From contig NZ_CP132230.1 in assembly GCF_030732225.1 (NCBI RefSeq), positions 90,001 to 154,000 on the forward strand: a DNA stretch of 64,000 nt. Reading direction: 5' to 3'. The notes beneath the pieces are model-generated. The model saw nothing but the letters and a program-made list of their open reading frames with translations. It ran no database searches and was not told the origin of the DNA. The stretch comes from Streptococcus iniae. Its GTDB lineage: Bacteria > Bacillota > Bacilli > Lactobacillales > Streptococcaceae. This document shows, piece after piece, positions 8,393-16,078 of this stretch (within the stretch, counting starts at the first letter, position 1; every line of letters begins with the position of its first letter). The translations under genes and the position numbers were made by a program.

Positions 8393-9060
8393 GGTCTTCG
8401 TCCAACGTCAATTAAGGTTAACCTCTTAGCTAATGGCACAGTTATTAACTCTCAAACCGTAACAGCTGATGACGATTGGAGTTATTCATTTACCGACTTA
8501 CCTAAATACGCTAATGGTAGTGAAATTGCTTATACAGTTGAAGAAGCTAACACTCCAGACGGTTATACGTCAGTTGTAGATGGCACAACTATTACCAATA
8601 CTCATATACCAGAAACAACCGAAGTTTCAGGAACAAAGACTTGGAATGATAGCGATGACCAAGATGGCAAACGTCCCGAAACAATCAAAGTTCACCTATT
8701 AGCTAACGGTACCGAAGTAGCTTCACAAGAAGTAACAGCTGACAGTAATTGGAGTTATTCATTTACAGAGTTACCTAAATATGCTAAGGGTAGTGAAATT
8801 GTTTATACCGTAACTGAAGATGCTGTAGCTGACTACACAACAACTTATGATGGTTACAATATTACTAATAGCTATACACCAGGTAAAACAAGCATCACAG
8901 TTACAAAAGTTTGGGATGATAATAATGACCAAGATGGCATCCGTCCAAATGCTATCCAAGTTCAATTGTATGCTAATGGTAAAGTATCTGGTGATGTGAT
9001 AACTTTGAGTGCAGCTAATAATTGGATATACACATGGACAGGTCTTGCTGAAAAAGCAAA
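8393..9060 (+). repeat. Cna_B repeat block, copy 2 (668 bp, perfect)
   Basis: Second copy of the block at 7559-8226. Together they double the length of the adhesin stalk from three to six units. The reading frame is kept through both junctions. Confidence 0.93.
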
Positions 9061-9410
9061 CAAGAAAGATATTGCTTACACTGTTAAAGAGTTATCAGAT
9101 GTTGAGGGTTACACTGCAACAGTTGGTGACATTGACAATGGTAATGTCACCATCACAAATAGTCATACACCAACAACACCAGAAGAACCAACGACACCAA
9201 GCAAACCTAATAAGAAATCTGATAAGCAGTCTAAGGATAAGAAATCAGGGTTACTTCCATCAACAGGAGATAGCGATGGTTTTGGCTTGTCTATCTTAGG
9301 TGTTACTATTATCGTGACACTTATTGCTGGATTTGTTTATTATAGAAAGCATAATTAATTTTTCTAATTGAGATATAGTTATTATGTTAACAGCTTAACA
9401 CTTTAATATT

Positions 9411-9436
9411 AGAGAGAACCAGACGGTTCTCTCTTT
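9411..9436 (+). terminator. Adhesin-gene terminator interrupted by IS256 copy B
   Basis: AGAGAGAACC / GGTTCTCTCT (9411-9420, 9425-9434) form a 10-bp stem. The T-tract that should follow is split: TT remains on the left, and the rest (TTTTTTAT) lies beyond the insertion at 10755-10762. The 8-bp duplicated target CTCTCTTT (9429-9436 and 10751-10758) is the 3' arm plus T-run of this terminator. Confidence 0.8.
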
Positions 9437-10750
9437 GGTAGTGTAAAATATCTTGTGTAAACACAAAAAAGGAATAAATCCTGTATAGTAGAGTTACGAC
9501 ACTTCACTAGAAAGAGATTTATTCCCATGACTCAGTTTACCACAGAATTACTTAACTTCCTAGCGCAAAAACAAGATATTGATGAATTCTTTCGATCCTC
9601 TTTAGAAATAGCTATGAATGATCTCTTGCAGGTTGAACTATCAGCTTTCCTTGGATATGAGCCATATAAAAAAGAAGGTTACAATACAGGTAATAGCCGT
9701 AATGGGACCTACTCTCGACAGTTTGAAACGAAGTATGGCTTAGTCAATTTAATCATTCCAAGAGATCGAAACGGCGAGTTTTCACCAGTTTTATTACCAT
9801 CTTATGCTAGACGAGATGACCACTTGGAAGAGATGGTGATTAAACTCTATCAAACTGGCGTTACGACACGCGAAATCAGTGACATTATTGAGCGCATGTA
9901 TGGTCACCACTACAGTCCAGCAACGGTGTCAAATATCACAAAAGTGACTCAAGAAAGTGTCACTGCCTTTCATGAGCGTTCCTTTCAAACTAACTACTCA
10001 GTCTTGTATCTAGACGGAACTTACTTACCCTTGCGACGAGGTACGGTCAGTAAAGAATGTATTCACATTGCACTTGGTATCACGCCTGAAGGGTATAAAT
10101 CAGTTCTTGGCTATGAGATTGCCCCTAATGAAAATAATGTCTCTTGGTCAGATCTTCTTAAGAGGCTACAAAATCAAGGACTTAAGCAAGTTTCTCTAGT
10201 TGTTACAGACGGGCTTAACGGTGTGGATCAAATCATCCAACAAGCCTATCCAATGGCTAAACAGCAACGGTGTCTGGTTCACATTGGTCGCAATATCTCC
10301 AGTAAGGTCAAACGAGTAGATAGGGCACCTATTCTAAATCAGTTCAAGCAGATTTATCGTGCCACAAATTTACAGGAGGCTATTAAATTATTGGAACAAT
10401 TTGTTTCTGAGTGGAAACCTCGTTACAAAAAGGTTATGACATCACTTGAAACAACTGAAAATCTCCTAACTTTCTATCAATTTCCACATCACATTTGGTC
10501 TAGTATTTACTCTACAAACTTGATTGAATCACTCAATAAAGAAATCAAGCGACAAAGCAAGAAGAGGGTGGTTTTTCCAAATGAAGAAGCCTTAGAACGA
10601 TGCCTTGTAAGTATTTTCGAAGACTATAACATTAAGTTCGGAGCTCGTATTCATAAAGGATTCGGAGTATGTTTTGACACACTTGATAGCTTATTTGACT
10701 AATATTCAAAAACTCTACTCTTGTGTTTACACAAAATTATTGACAGTATC
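9437..10750 (+). mobile_element. IS256-family insertion sequence, copy B (1314 bp)
   Basis: Starts GGTAGTGTAAAATAT at 9437 and ends with the complement of GATACTGTCAATAAT at 10750, the mirror image of copy A. Its own 8-bp target duplication CTCTCTTT is intact on both sides (9429-9436, 10751-10758), so it inserted independently rather than as the end of a composite transposon. Identical length and an identical encoded protein compared with copy A indicate very recent movement. Confidence 0.92.
9527..10702 (+). CDS. IS256-family (Mutator-type DDE) transposase, copy B
   Basis: 391 residues, identical over its whole length to the transposase at 4389-5564, with the same DDE contexts (LYLDGTYLPLR, LVVTDGLNGVDQ, SLNKEIKR). 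An AGAAAGAG-type ribosome site lies upstream of the ATG. The gene is intact and reads away from the adhesin, towards the ABC transporter remnant. Because the element sits in the adhesin terminator, read-through from the surface-protein gene could enter it. Confidence 0.93.
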   Translation: MTQFTTELLNFLAQKQDIDEFFRSSLEIAMNDLLQVELSAFLGYEPYKKEGYNTGNSRNGTYSRQFETKYGLVNLIIPRDRNGEFSPVLLPSYARRDDHLEEMVIKLYQTGVTTREISDIIERMYGHHYSPATVSNITKVTQESVTAFHERSFQTNYSVLYLDGTYLPLRRGTVSKECIHIALGITPEGYKSVLGYEIAPNENNVSWSDLLKRLQNQGLKQVSLVVTDGLNGVDQIIQQAYPMAKQQRCLVHIGRNISSKVKRVDRAPILNQFKQIYRATNLQEAIKLLEQFVSEWKPRYKKVMTSLETTENLLTFYQFPHHIWSSIYSTNLIESLNKEIKRQSKKRVVFPNEEALERCLVSIFEDYNIKFGARIHKGFGVCFDTLDSLFD

Positions 10751-10869
10751 CTCTCTTTTTTATAAAAATTAAAATTTACATAATGTGAATTTATAATGAT
10801 TATATCTTTAAAATATTTGTGATAGAATAGAGGTGCTCCTATTAAAGATTATAAGGAAAGGAGATAGCT

Positions 10870-11712
10870 ATGACAGCAATTATTGAAATCAAGCATCTGC
10901 AAAAATACTACGGCAAGCACATGGGTGTGGCGGATGTGTCCCTGACTGTCCAGTAGGGTGAAATTTTCGGTTTTATTGGTTCTAATGGCGCAGGGAAATC
11001 AACCACCATTCGTTGTTTACTTGGACTGATTCACAAAAGCAAGGGAGACATGTCACCTTTTTGGCAATCGCTACGCCAATTTAACAGAGGCACTTGTACA
11101 TATCGGCTACATGCCGTCAGAAGCCATGTTTTATCCCAAGATAAAAGTCAAGGATGTCATTGATTTTGCGGCTCGGTCTAGGAAGAAGGATTGTACAGAA
11201 GAGGCTGCTTGACTCTGCAAAATATTAGAGGTTCCCGTTGATAAGAAAATCGAGGATTTATCTTTAGGGAATCGCAAGAAAGTCTGTATTGTCTGTGCCA
11301 TGCAGCATAAACCAGACCTTTTGATTTTGCATGAGCCGACATCTGGACTTAACCCGCTCATGCAAGAACGTTTCTTCGGTCTGGTTAAAGAAGCCTGCAC
11401 TGCTGGTAGCACTTGTTTTCTATCTTCTCATGTCTTATCAGAAATTAAGAATTACTGTGACCGCGCAGCCATTATCAAAGACGGGAAAATTGTAACCGTC
11501 AATACCGTGGCTAATCTGACGCATACCCAAGCCAAGCAGGTTACTATTTGGAAAGACGGTCAGTCAAAAAACTTTGCACATACTGGCTCTAGTCAGGATT
11601 TGCTGGAAAGATTGGTTAGTCTAGCACCAGATGATTTTCTTGTTCAAGAGCCTTCCTTGGAAGACCTCTCTTTATGCACTATTATGAGGAGGTGCCACAT
11701 GACCATTCTTAA
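10870..11712 (+). pseudogene. ABC-2 exporter ATPase, broken by stops and frameshifts
   Basis: Starts MTAIIEIKHLQKYYGKHMGV behind an AAAGGAG ribosome site. It has a Walker A ([10 protein letters not shown]), a signature-like LSLGNRKK in place of LSGGQ, and LLILHEPTSGLNP as Walker B. Lesions: TAG at 10954-10956 (codon 29), a frameshift near 11050, TGA at 11210-11212, and a further shift near 11670 that destroys the natural ending (FMHYYEEVPHDHS, stop at 11710-11712). It would have energised the adjacent permease, exporting a drug, peptide or antimicrobial. Four lesions make it non-functional. Confidence 0.85.
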
Positions 11713-12466
11713 GCATGAACTCAAGCAGAATTTTAAGAGCCTCTTGATTTGGACCCTTAGTGTTGCTGTTATCTGTGCGGGCTGCATCTATCTTTATAAG
11801 AGTGTGGAAGGTCAATTGGCTGAGACCGCTGAACTCTATGCTAATATGTGGGACATGACCAAGGCAATTGGCATGGACAAGGTCAGTTTAGTGACCTTTG
11901 ATTGCTACTTTGTGACGGAGATTGTCCTTATGTTTGGACTAGGCGCAGGGATGTTTGCTGGTATGCAGGGAGCCGTGGCTCTTTCAAAGGAAGAAGAAGG
12001 TCACACCAGCGAGTTTCTCTTTACCTTGCCTTATGGACGGTCACAAATCCTTACTTGGAAATACTTGGCCGTCCTCTTGAACCTGTTATTGTTCAATATC
12101 ATCGTTATGGGAGCAGAGGCGCTGGCTATTTGGCAGATTGACTTGGATGTTTCTTGGGCTAACTTTATGATTTACCATGGTTTAGCCTTACTCTTGCAGG
12201 TAGAAGTTGCCACCATTTGCTTCCTGATTTCTGCTCTTAGTCGGAAGAAGCAAATCGGAGTTGCCCTCGGTCTGGCTCTTCTCTTTTACGTTATGGACAT
12301 GATGAGCCGAATTGTGCCAGATATTGGCTTTCTCAAAAATTGGACACCCTACAATTTTGACAGTGGTGCGGATGTCTGGAGTGGCGAGGCTCTGAACAGA
12401 ACAGGACTTGCAATTGCTTGCCTACTTATCTGTGGAAGTTTGATTGCTAGCTTTGCCATTTACTAA
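11699..12466 (+). CDS. ABC-2 type transporter permease, orphaned by loss of its ATPase
   Basis: 255 residues starting MTILKHELKQNFKSL at 11699, with an AGGAGG ribosome site at 11686-11691. About six hydrophobic segments are visible (for example LLIWTLSVAVICAGCIYLY and IGVALGLALLFYVMDMM). The start overlaps the natural end of the ATPase gene by 14 bases, so the two were coupled. A frameshift now joins the ATPase tail to this frame, giving an apparent 388-codon fusion from 11300, which I consider an artefact. The frame ends AIY, then TAA and RKDLNG; homologues probably continue a few residues, so the C-terminus may be slightly clipped. With the ATPase dead it is unlikely to work. Confidence 0.7.
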   Translation: MTILKHELKQNFKSLLIWTLSVAVICAGCIYLYKSVEGQLAETAELYANMWDMTKAIGMDKVSLVTFDCYFVTEIVLMFGLGAGMFAGMQGAVALSKEEEGHTSEFLFTLPYGRSQILTWKYLAVLLNLLLFNIIVMGAEALAIWQIDLDVSWANFMIYHGLALLLQVEVATICFLISALSRKKQIGVALGLALLFYVMDMMSRIVPDIGFLKNWTPYNFDSGADVWSGEALNRTGLAIACLLICGSLIASFAIY

Positions 12467-12558
12467 AGAAAAGATTTGAATGGGTAGCTTTGACGGGTTA
12501 AAACCTTGTGTAATCAATGGACGTATTTCTAAAACTTTTCTTTTTCATAATCTCAACG

Positions 12559-12590
12559 GGTAGGTATTAAAATGTTAGTACCTATCTTTT
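12559..12590 (+). terminator. Probable terminator downstream of the ABC-2 genes
   Basis: TAGGTATTAA (12561-12570) pairs with TTAGTACCTA (12575-12584) around a 4-nt loop, with one G-T wobble, followed by TTTT. The rest of 12467-12703 is AT-rich, with no recognisable gene. Confidence 0.6.
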
Positions 12591-12703
12591 ATTGGAAATA
12601 AAAAATGGATAAAGAGAGCTTCTATTCATAAAGATGATATATGGTATAGTTTCTAAAAAGTATCTAAAATTTGAAAAAATAGGTAGTTTTGAAAAAACCC
12701 GCG

Positions 12704-13855
12704 TTGTAAAATGAAGTGCAACAAAAAAGACATGTTCGTCTGATATACTAGAATTCCCCAACTCAGTATAGAAAGCAGATGAACATGTCCAACACTCATT
12801 CTACCAAAAAATCAACCTATTCTCATCTCTCAGCCTCGGAACGTGGCGAAATGGCTGCTTATCTTAAAATGGGAAAGAAACCGGCTGAAATCGCTCGTCT
12901 TCTAGGTCGTCACCGGTCGACAATCAGTCGAGAAATCAAACGTGGTTCGGTGGATCAGGTACAGGATAAGAATGGGAAACGTACCTATTTCAGTGCCTAT
13001 TTCGCTGATAGCGGACAGCGTGTCTATGAATCCAATCGTCAAAAGTGCTCTTATCTCAAGTTGAATGACTGCTCCGCTAAATTCATTGAGCAATTAGAAT
13101 ATGCCTTGAAAGCTAAAATTCGTCTCCATAGCGTAGATAGTTTCGTTCAGACTTATAAAGCAAATCATCCTGAGGAGGTTTTTCCCTCTACCAAAACCAT
13201 TTATCGCTATATCAAAGAGGGGCTGTTAGTTATAAAACCAATCGATTTACCTAAGATGGTCAGTATCAGGAAACGTTCTAAGCCAGTCATTAAGACGAAT
13301 AAGAAAACTTTAGGTCAGTCTATCGAAGAACGTCCTGAGTGTATCAATGACCGTTCTGAATTTGGTCATTGGGAGATTGACTTGGTTCTTGGAAAGAAAA
13401 CCAAAGGTGAAGCTGTTGTTTTGACTTTGGTAGAGCGCCAGACACGCTATGCACTAGGAGTTAAGCTAGAAGATAAACAGTCCCATACCATTAATAGTGC
13501 TGTCAAACAACTTACAAGTCAGTATCCTATTGCATCCATTACAGCTGATAATGGTTCTGAATTTAGTTTACTCTCAGACTTGGAAGCTGTTGATGTTTAC
13601 TTTGCCCATCCATATTCTTCACATGAGAGAGGTACAAATGAGAACTTCAATGGTCTCCTCAGAGAATATATCCCTAAAGGAAACTCTTTTAATTCACTAA
13701 CCTCTGAAGAACTTGACAACTATATCACAGCCATCAATGAGCGCCCGAGACGACTTCTTCAATACCAATCTTCAAAATTCCTATTTGGGATAGCCCAAAT
13801 AGCTTAACCTCTGGATTTCTAGTTATCAATCAACTTGTTGCACTTGACTTGACAA
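12704..13855 (+). mobile_element. IS30-family insertion sequence, second type (about 1152 bp)
   Basis: Ends are TTGTAAAATGAAGTGCAACAA (left, from 12704) and the complement of TTGTCAAGTCAAGTGCAACAA (right, to 13855); they match at all but three of 21 positions. It encloses one intact transposase gene. A short target duplication is not obvious. It interrupts the cluster of TTTTGAAAA repeats beside the tRNA fragment. Confidence 0.85.
12779..13807 (+). CDS. IS30-family transposase (second type)
   Basis: 342 residues. The N-terminal HTH segment (HLSASERGEMAAYLKMGKK, then AEIARLLGRHRSTISREIKRG) is the classic IS30 DNA-binding domain. The DDE core shows GHWEIDLVLGKK (Asp), ITADNGSEF (Asp) and HERGTNENFNGLLREYIPKG (Glu). 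The start is MNMSNTHSTKK; the second Met (12785) is also possible. Intact and full length. It is clearly divergent from the transposase at 5747-6700. Confidence 0.93.
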   Translation: MNMSNTHSTKKSTYSHLSASERGEMAAYLKMGKKPAEIARLLGRHRSTISREIKRGSVDQVQDKNGKRTYFSAYFADSGQRVYESNRQKCSYLKLNDCSAKFIEQLEYALKAKIRLHSVDSFVQTYKANHPEEVFPSTKTIYRYIKEGLLVIKPIDLPKMVSIRKRSKPVIKTNKKTLGQSIEERPECINDRSEFGHWEIDLVLGKKTKGEAVVLTLVERQTRYALGVKLEDKQSHTINSAVKQLTSQYPIASITADNGSEFSLLSDLEAVDVYFAHPYSSHERGTNENFNGLLREYIPKGNSFNSLTSEELDNYITAINERPRRLLQYQSSKFLFGIAQIA

Positions 13856-13931
13856 CATGCGAGTTTTGAAAAAATATAAATTTTGAAAAGCTTATTAAAT
13901 CAGTAATTTTGAAATTAAAAAATAAAAATGT

Positions 13932-13987
13932 CGCACTCAAAATCCAGTGTCCTCACGGACGTGCCGGTTCGACCCCGGCCGCCGGTA
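13932..13987 (+). other. tRNA-Leu(CAA) 3' fragment: right attachment site of an integrated element
   Basis: The sequence from the anticodon loop (CTCAAAA, anticodon CAA) through the 3' anticodon arm (TCCAGTG), variable arm (TCCTCACGGA), T arm (GCCGGTTCGACCCCGGC) and acceptor end (CGCCGGTA) matches the 3' half of a leucine tRNA. Upstream (TAAAAATGTCGC) there is no D arm, 5' acceptor strand or complete anticodon stem. A 3'-terminal tRNA duplicate followed by a normal terminator is the usual mark of an attachment site made by a tyrosine integrase; the intact tRNA gene would lie beyond the left edge. Confidence 0.85.
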
Positions 13988-13997
13988 TACTTATAAA

Positions 13998-14027
13998 GAC
14001 AAGGTTTTCAGACCTTGTCTTTTTTTT
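13998..14027 (+). terminator. Terminator behind the tRNA fragment
   Basis: AGACAAGG (13998-14005) and CCTTGTCT (14013-14020) form a stem with an 8-nt loop, followed by seven Ts. It is probably the original terminator of the tRNA transcription unit. Confidence 0.85.
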
Positions 14028-14145
14028 AAAAAATATTTATTGCAAAAAGTTATTTAAAATTTCATGTTATTATAGCAACACATGATCCAGCTGTTTATAA
14101 TAAAGTTGATGTTATAATTGATATGAAAGATATAGGGAATAAGAT

Positions 14146-14637
14146 ATGAAAAAGAAAATGTGTATTACTTTAATACTAATAACTGGGTTTCTTGCATTTT
14201 TCTTATTGGGAAAACAAGTCATAAAAAAAGAAAATCCTAATAAACCTAAAGTAGATTTAACAGTCTATACAATCTCTTCTAGTGATACCCAAAAATGGAA
14301 TGCAGTAAAAGAATTGGAAACAAAAGAAGCTATATACCCAATCACGGTAAAAGAAGCAGCATCTTCAGAAGAGATATTTTCAAACATAGTTGCAGATGGA
14401 GCAGCTATGGGTTTTGGAGTTAGTGAAGAAGAAGTTAAACAATTTAATCATAATTTTGGGAATACTATTGAAGATTCTAAGAATAATAAATTAATTGAAA
14501 TAGAATATTTTACTTTTTCGAATGCTAATGAGGGATTTATTGTAGCAAATTTTGACTATGGTAAAAAAGAGTTTAATTCTCAAAAAAAGGAAAAGAAAGA
14601 GTTGTATAAAAAACTATATGAAGCTTTTAAAAAGTAA
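14146..14637 (+). CDS. Membrane-anchored or secreted protein of unknown function (163 aa)
   Basis: The N-terminus KKKMCITLILITGFLAFFLL is a single hydrophobic segment after a basic start: a signal peptide or signal anchor without a convincing lipobox. The remaining 135 residues are Lys/Glu/Asn-rich and hydrophilic and should lie outside the cell (YTISSSDTQKWNAVKELET, later FSNANEGFIVANFDYGKK). I recognise no family; the extracytoplasmic part has some look of a substrate-binding fold, but I cannot support it. A weak AT-rich promoter (TATAATT near 14112) and an AGGGAATAAG site precede the ATG. It lies just outside the attachment site, so is probably chromosomal. Confidence 0.6.
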   Translation: MKKKMCITLILITGFLAFFLLGKQVIKKENPNKPKVDLTVYTISSSDTQKWNAVKELETKEAIYPITVKEAASSEEIFSNIVADGAAMGFGVSEEEVKQFNHNFGNTIEDSKNNKLIEIEYFTFSNANEGFIVANFDYGKKEFNSQKKEKKELYKKLYEAFKK

Positions 14638-14733
14638 ATGATGATATCGTCTTTAATTGTTTTATCTCATTCATATGATGTTATCCTTAAATCTTAGAGT
14701 CACTATTGTATAATTTAGACAAAGGACAAAAAC

Positions 14734-14994
14734 ATGAAAAAACGCTACTCAAAAGAATTTAAAGAAACCCTTATCGCCTTCTATCATTCTGGTCAATCCG
14801 TCACCCAGCTGTCTAAAGAATACGACGTGGCCCCTGCAACAATTTATAAATGGATAGACCTCTACTCTAAATCTAATGAAAGCTCCGTCTCTAAAGCTGA
14901 TTTTCTAGAATTAAAAAGACAACTGGCTAAAGTTAAGGAAGAACGAGACATCTTAAAAAAAGTATTGACCATATTCGCCGAGAAAAAGAAGTGA
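14734..14994 (+). CDS. IS3-family transposase OrfA (HTH protein)
   Basis: 86 residues with an HTH_Tnp_1/8-type domain (MKKRYSKEFKETLIAFYHSG, then VTQLSKEYDVAPATIYKWI) followed by a leucine-zipper-like helix LKRQLAKVKEERDILKKVL, as in OrfA of the IS150/IS3 groups. It binds the terminal repeats and is expressed alone or as an OrfAB fusion. The frame ends in an A-rich stretch (GAGAAAAAGAAG) just before the overlap with orfB, a plausible -1 slippage site. Confidence 0.9.
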   Translation: MKKRYSKEFKETLIAFYHSGQSVTQLSKEYDVAPATIYKWIDLYSKSNESSVSKADFLELKRQLAKVKEERDILKKVLTIFAEKKK

Positions 14995-15845
14995 GTGCTG
15001 CGGATATGGCTCAAACCATACAAACTTTAGCACTCAATGTCAGACTAAGCTGTCAACTCCTTGATGTTCCTGAATCAAGTTATTATGAACGGATTAACCG
15101 ACATCCATCTAAAACTCAATTAAGGAGACAATACCTGTCACTCAAAATTTCTCAACTCTTCAATGCTAACCGAGGAATCTATGGTGCTCCTAAAATTCAT
15201 CATCTTCTATTTAAACAATGGGAAAAAGTCGGGTTAAAACTGGTACAGAAGCTAATGAAGCAACTTCAACTCAAGTCTGTAGTCATTAAGAAATTTAAGC
15301 CTGGATACTCACTAAGTGATCACATCAATCGAAAAAATCTCATACAGACTGAACCTACAAAGAAAAATAAGGTTTGGTCAACCGACATTACTTATATTCC
15401 TACTCAACAAGGATGGGCTTATCTCTCAACCATTATGGATCGTTATACTAAAAAAGTCATTGCTTGGGATTTGGGCAAGCGAATGACTGTAGAATTAGTG
15501 CAAAGAACTTTAAATAAGGCCATTAAATCACAAGACTATCCAGAAGCTGTTATTCTTCATTCTGACCAAGGAAGCCAGTATACGAGTCTAGAGTATGAAG
15601 AGTTGCTTAAGTATTATGGGATGACTCACTCTTTCAGTCGAAGGGGATACCCTTATCATAATGCCAGTCTTGAATCTTGGCATGGACATTTAAAAAGAGA
15701 GTGGGTGTATCAATTTAAATATAAGAACTTTGAAGAAGCCTATCAGAGTATTTTCTGGTACATCGAAGCCTTTTATAATTCAAAACGAATCCATCAAAGT
15801 TTAGGGTATCTTACACCTAATCAATTTGAAAAGGTAAGTGCTTAA
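14991..15845 (+). CDS. IS3-family transposase OrfB (DDE integrase core)
   Basis: 284 residues with the rve core. Catalytic residues are visible in WSTDITYIPT (Asp), ILHSDQGSQYTS (Asp) and NASLESWHGHLKREW (Glu), and an HTH_21-like N-terminal segment NANRGIYGAPKIHHLL is present. The start GTG at 14991 overlaps the orfA stop as GTGA, so the product is made by coupling or by programmed frameshifting as OrfAB. Intact. Confidence 0.92.
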   Translation: MSAADMAQTIQTLALNVRLSCQLLDVPESSYYERINRHPSKTQLRRQYLSLKISQLFNANRGIYGAPKIHHLLFKQWEKVGLKLVQKLMKQLQLKSVVIKKFKPGYSLSDHINRKNLIQTEPTKKNKVWSTDITYIPTQQGWAYLSTIMDRYTKKVIAWDLGKRMTVELVQRTLNKAIKSQDYPEAVILHSDQGSQYTSLEYEELLKYYGMTHSFSRRGYPYHNASLESWHGHLKREWVYQFKYKNFEEAYQSIFWYIEAFYNSKRIHQSLGYLTPNQFEKVSA

Positions 15846-15959
15846 AATAAATAGATTAAAATTCTACGTTTGTTACTCTAAAAACTTGACTTAACCTCAA
15901 TAAGGTATCCTTCTTGGTACTAAAATTTATGAAGTTAAACACTTTTTTCTTGTAACTTT

Positions 15960-15994
15960 AAAAACCACAAAAAATCTATCTTTTGTGGTTTTTT
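15960..15994. terminator. Hairpin terminator after the IS3 element
   Basis: AAAACCACAAAA (from 15961) and TTTTGTGGTTTT (15981-15992) pair around a short loop, with Ts on the right and As on the left, so it could act in both directions. The flanking 15882-16045 has no gene. Confidence 0.75.
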
Positions 15995-16045
15995 GACTGT
16001 TAAATTAATATCCTTTTCTTTTAAACACGTTTTTGTATTTTTTGT

Positions 16046-16068
16046 TATACTATAAGAAAACGTTTACA
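16046..16068 (+). promoter_or_regulatory. Extended -10 promoter with overlapping cre-like site
   Basis: TGTTATACT (16043-16051) is an extended -10. Immediately downstream, AAGAAAACGTTTACA (16054-16068) fits the CcpA cre consensus at all but one fixed position. The placement at the start of transcription predicts carbon catabolite repression of the next gene. Confidence 0.5.
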
Positions 16069-16078
16069 GGAGATTGCT

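Larger units (their letters stand above)
6785..9358 (+). pseudogene. LPXTG-anchored Cna_B-repeat surface adhesin, 5'-truncated by IS30
   Basis: The frame is open from the IS30 border (6785) to 9358, 857 codons, with no in-frame ATG and no signal peptide: the 5' end is missing. Remaining domains in order: a collagen-adhesin-like segment (FTINYKTKITNP, then FVNNSKAWY), a SpaA/prealbumin-like domain (GELKIVKKIEGTEIPIPDV), six Cna_B-type beta-sandwich units of about 92 residues each beginning with a TKxWxDxxDQDGxRP-type motif, a Pro/Thr/Lys-rich wall-spanning stretch, and a sorting signal LPSTG followed by a hydrophobic segment and RKHN. Intact homologues are sortase-anchored host-binding stalks. 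Units 1-3 are duplicated as units 4-6. A TTG at 7364 could start a fragment, but without a signal peptide it would not reach the wall. Confidence 0.88.
12666..13915. repeat. Scattered TTTTGAAAA direct repeats flanking the second IS30 element, next to the attachment site
   Basis: Copies are at about 12670 (ATTTGAAAAAA), 12687 (GTTTTGAAAAAA), 13864 (GTTTTGAAAAAA), 13881 (ATTTTGAAAAG) and 13907 (ATTTTGAAATT). Spacing is 17-26 bp once the IS is removed. They all point the same way and lie within about 150 bp (IS excluded) of the tRNA fragment. Arm-type integrase or excisionase sites have this arrangement; no integrase is in the window, so this is inference. Confidence 0.4.
14694..15881 (+). mobile_element. 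IS3-family insertion sequence (about 1188 bp)
   Basis: Ends TTAGAGTCACTATTGTA (from 14694) and the complement of TTAGAGTAACAAACGTA (to 15881) match at 12 of 17 positions. They enclose two overlapping frames orfA/orfB in the arrangement of the IS3 family. Exact ends are uncertain by a few bases, and no 3-bp target duplication is evident. Confidence 0.75.

Noticed and set aside
7937..8965. Two identical 64-codon open frames on the minus strand inside the adhesin gene
   Set aside because: They are antisense shadows of the duplicated Cna_B block with no ribosome site; their identity follows from the 668-bp repeat.
4341..10750. A composite transposon formed by the two IS256 copies
   Set aside because: Each copy has its own different 8-bp target duplication, so they inserted independently; a composite unit would have one duplication at the outer ends.
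11300..12466. A genuine ATPase-permease fusion protein
   Set aside because: The natural ATPase ending is visible in another frame (stop at 11710) and the permease has its own ribosome site at 11686; the fusion is a frameshift artefact.
13932..13987. A complete, functional tRNA-Leu gene
   Set aside because: Only the 3' half is present; no D arm, 5' acceptor strand or 5' anticodon strand can be found upstream.
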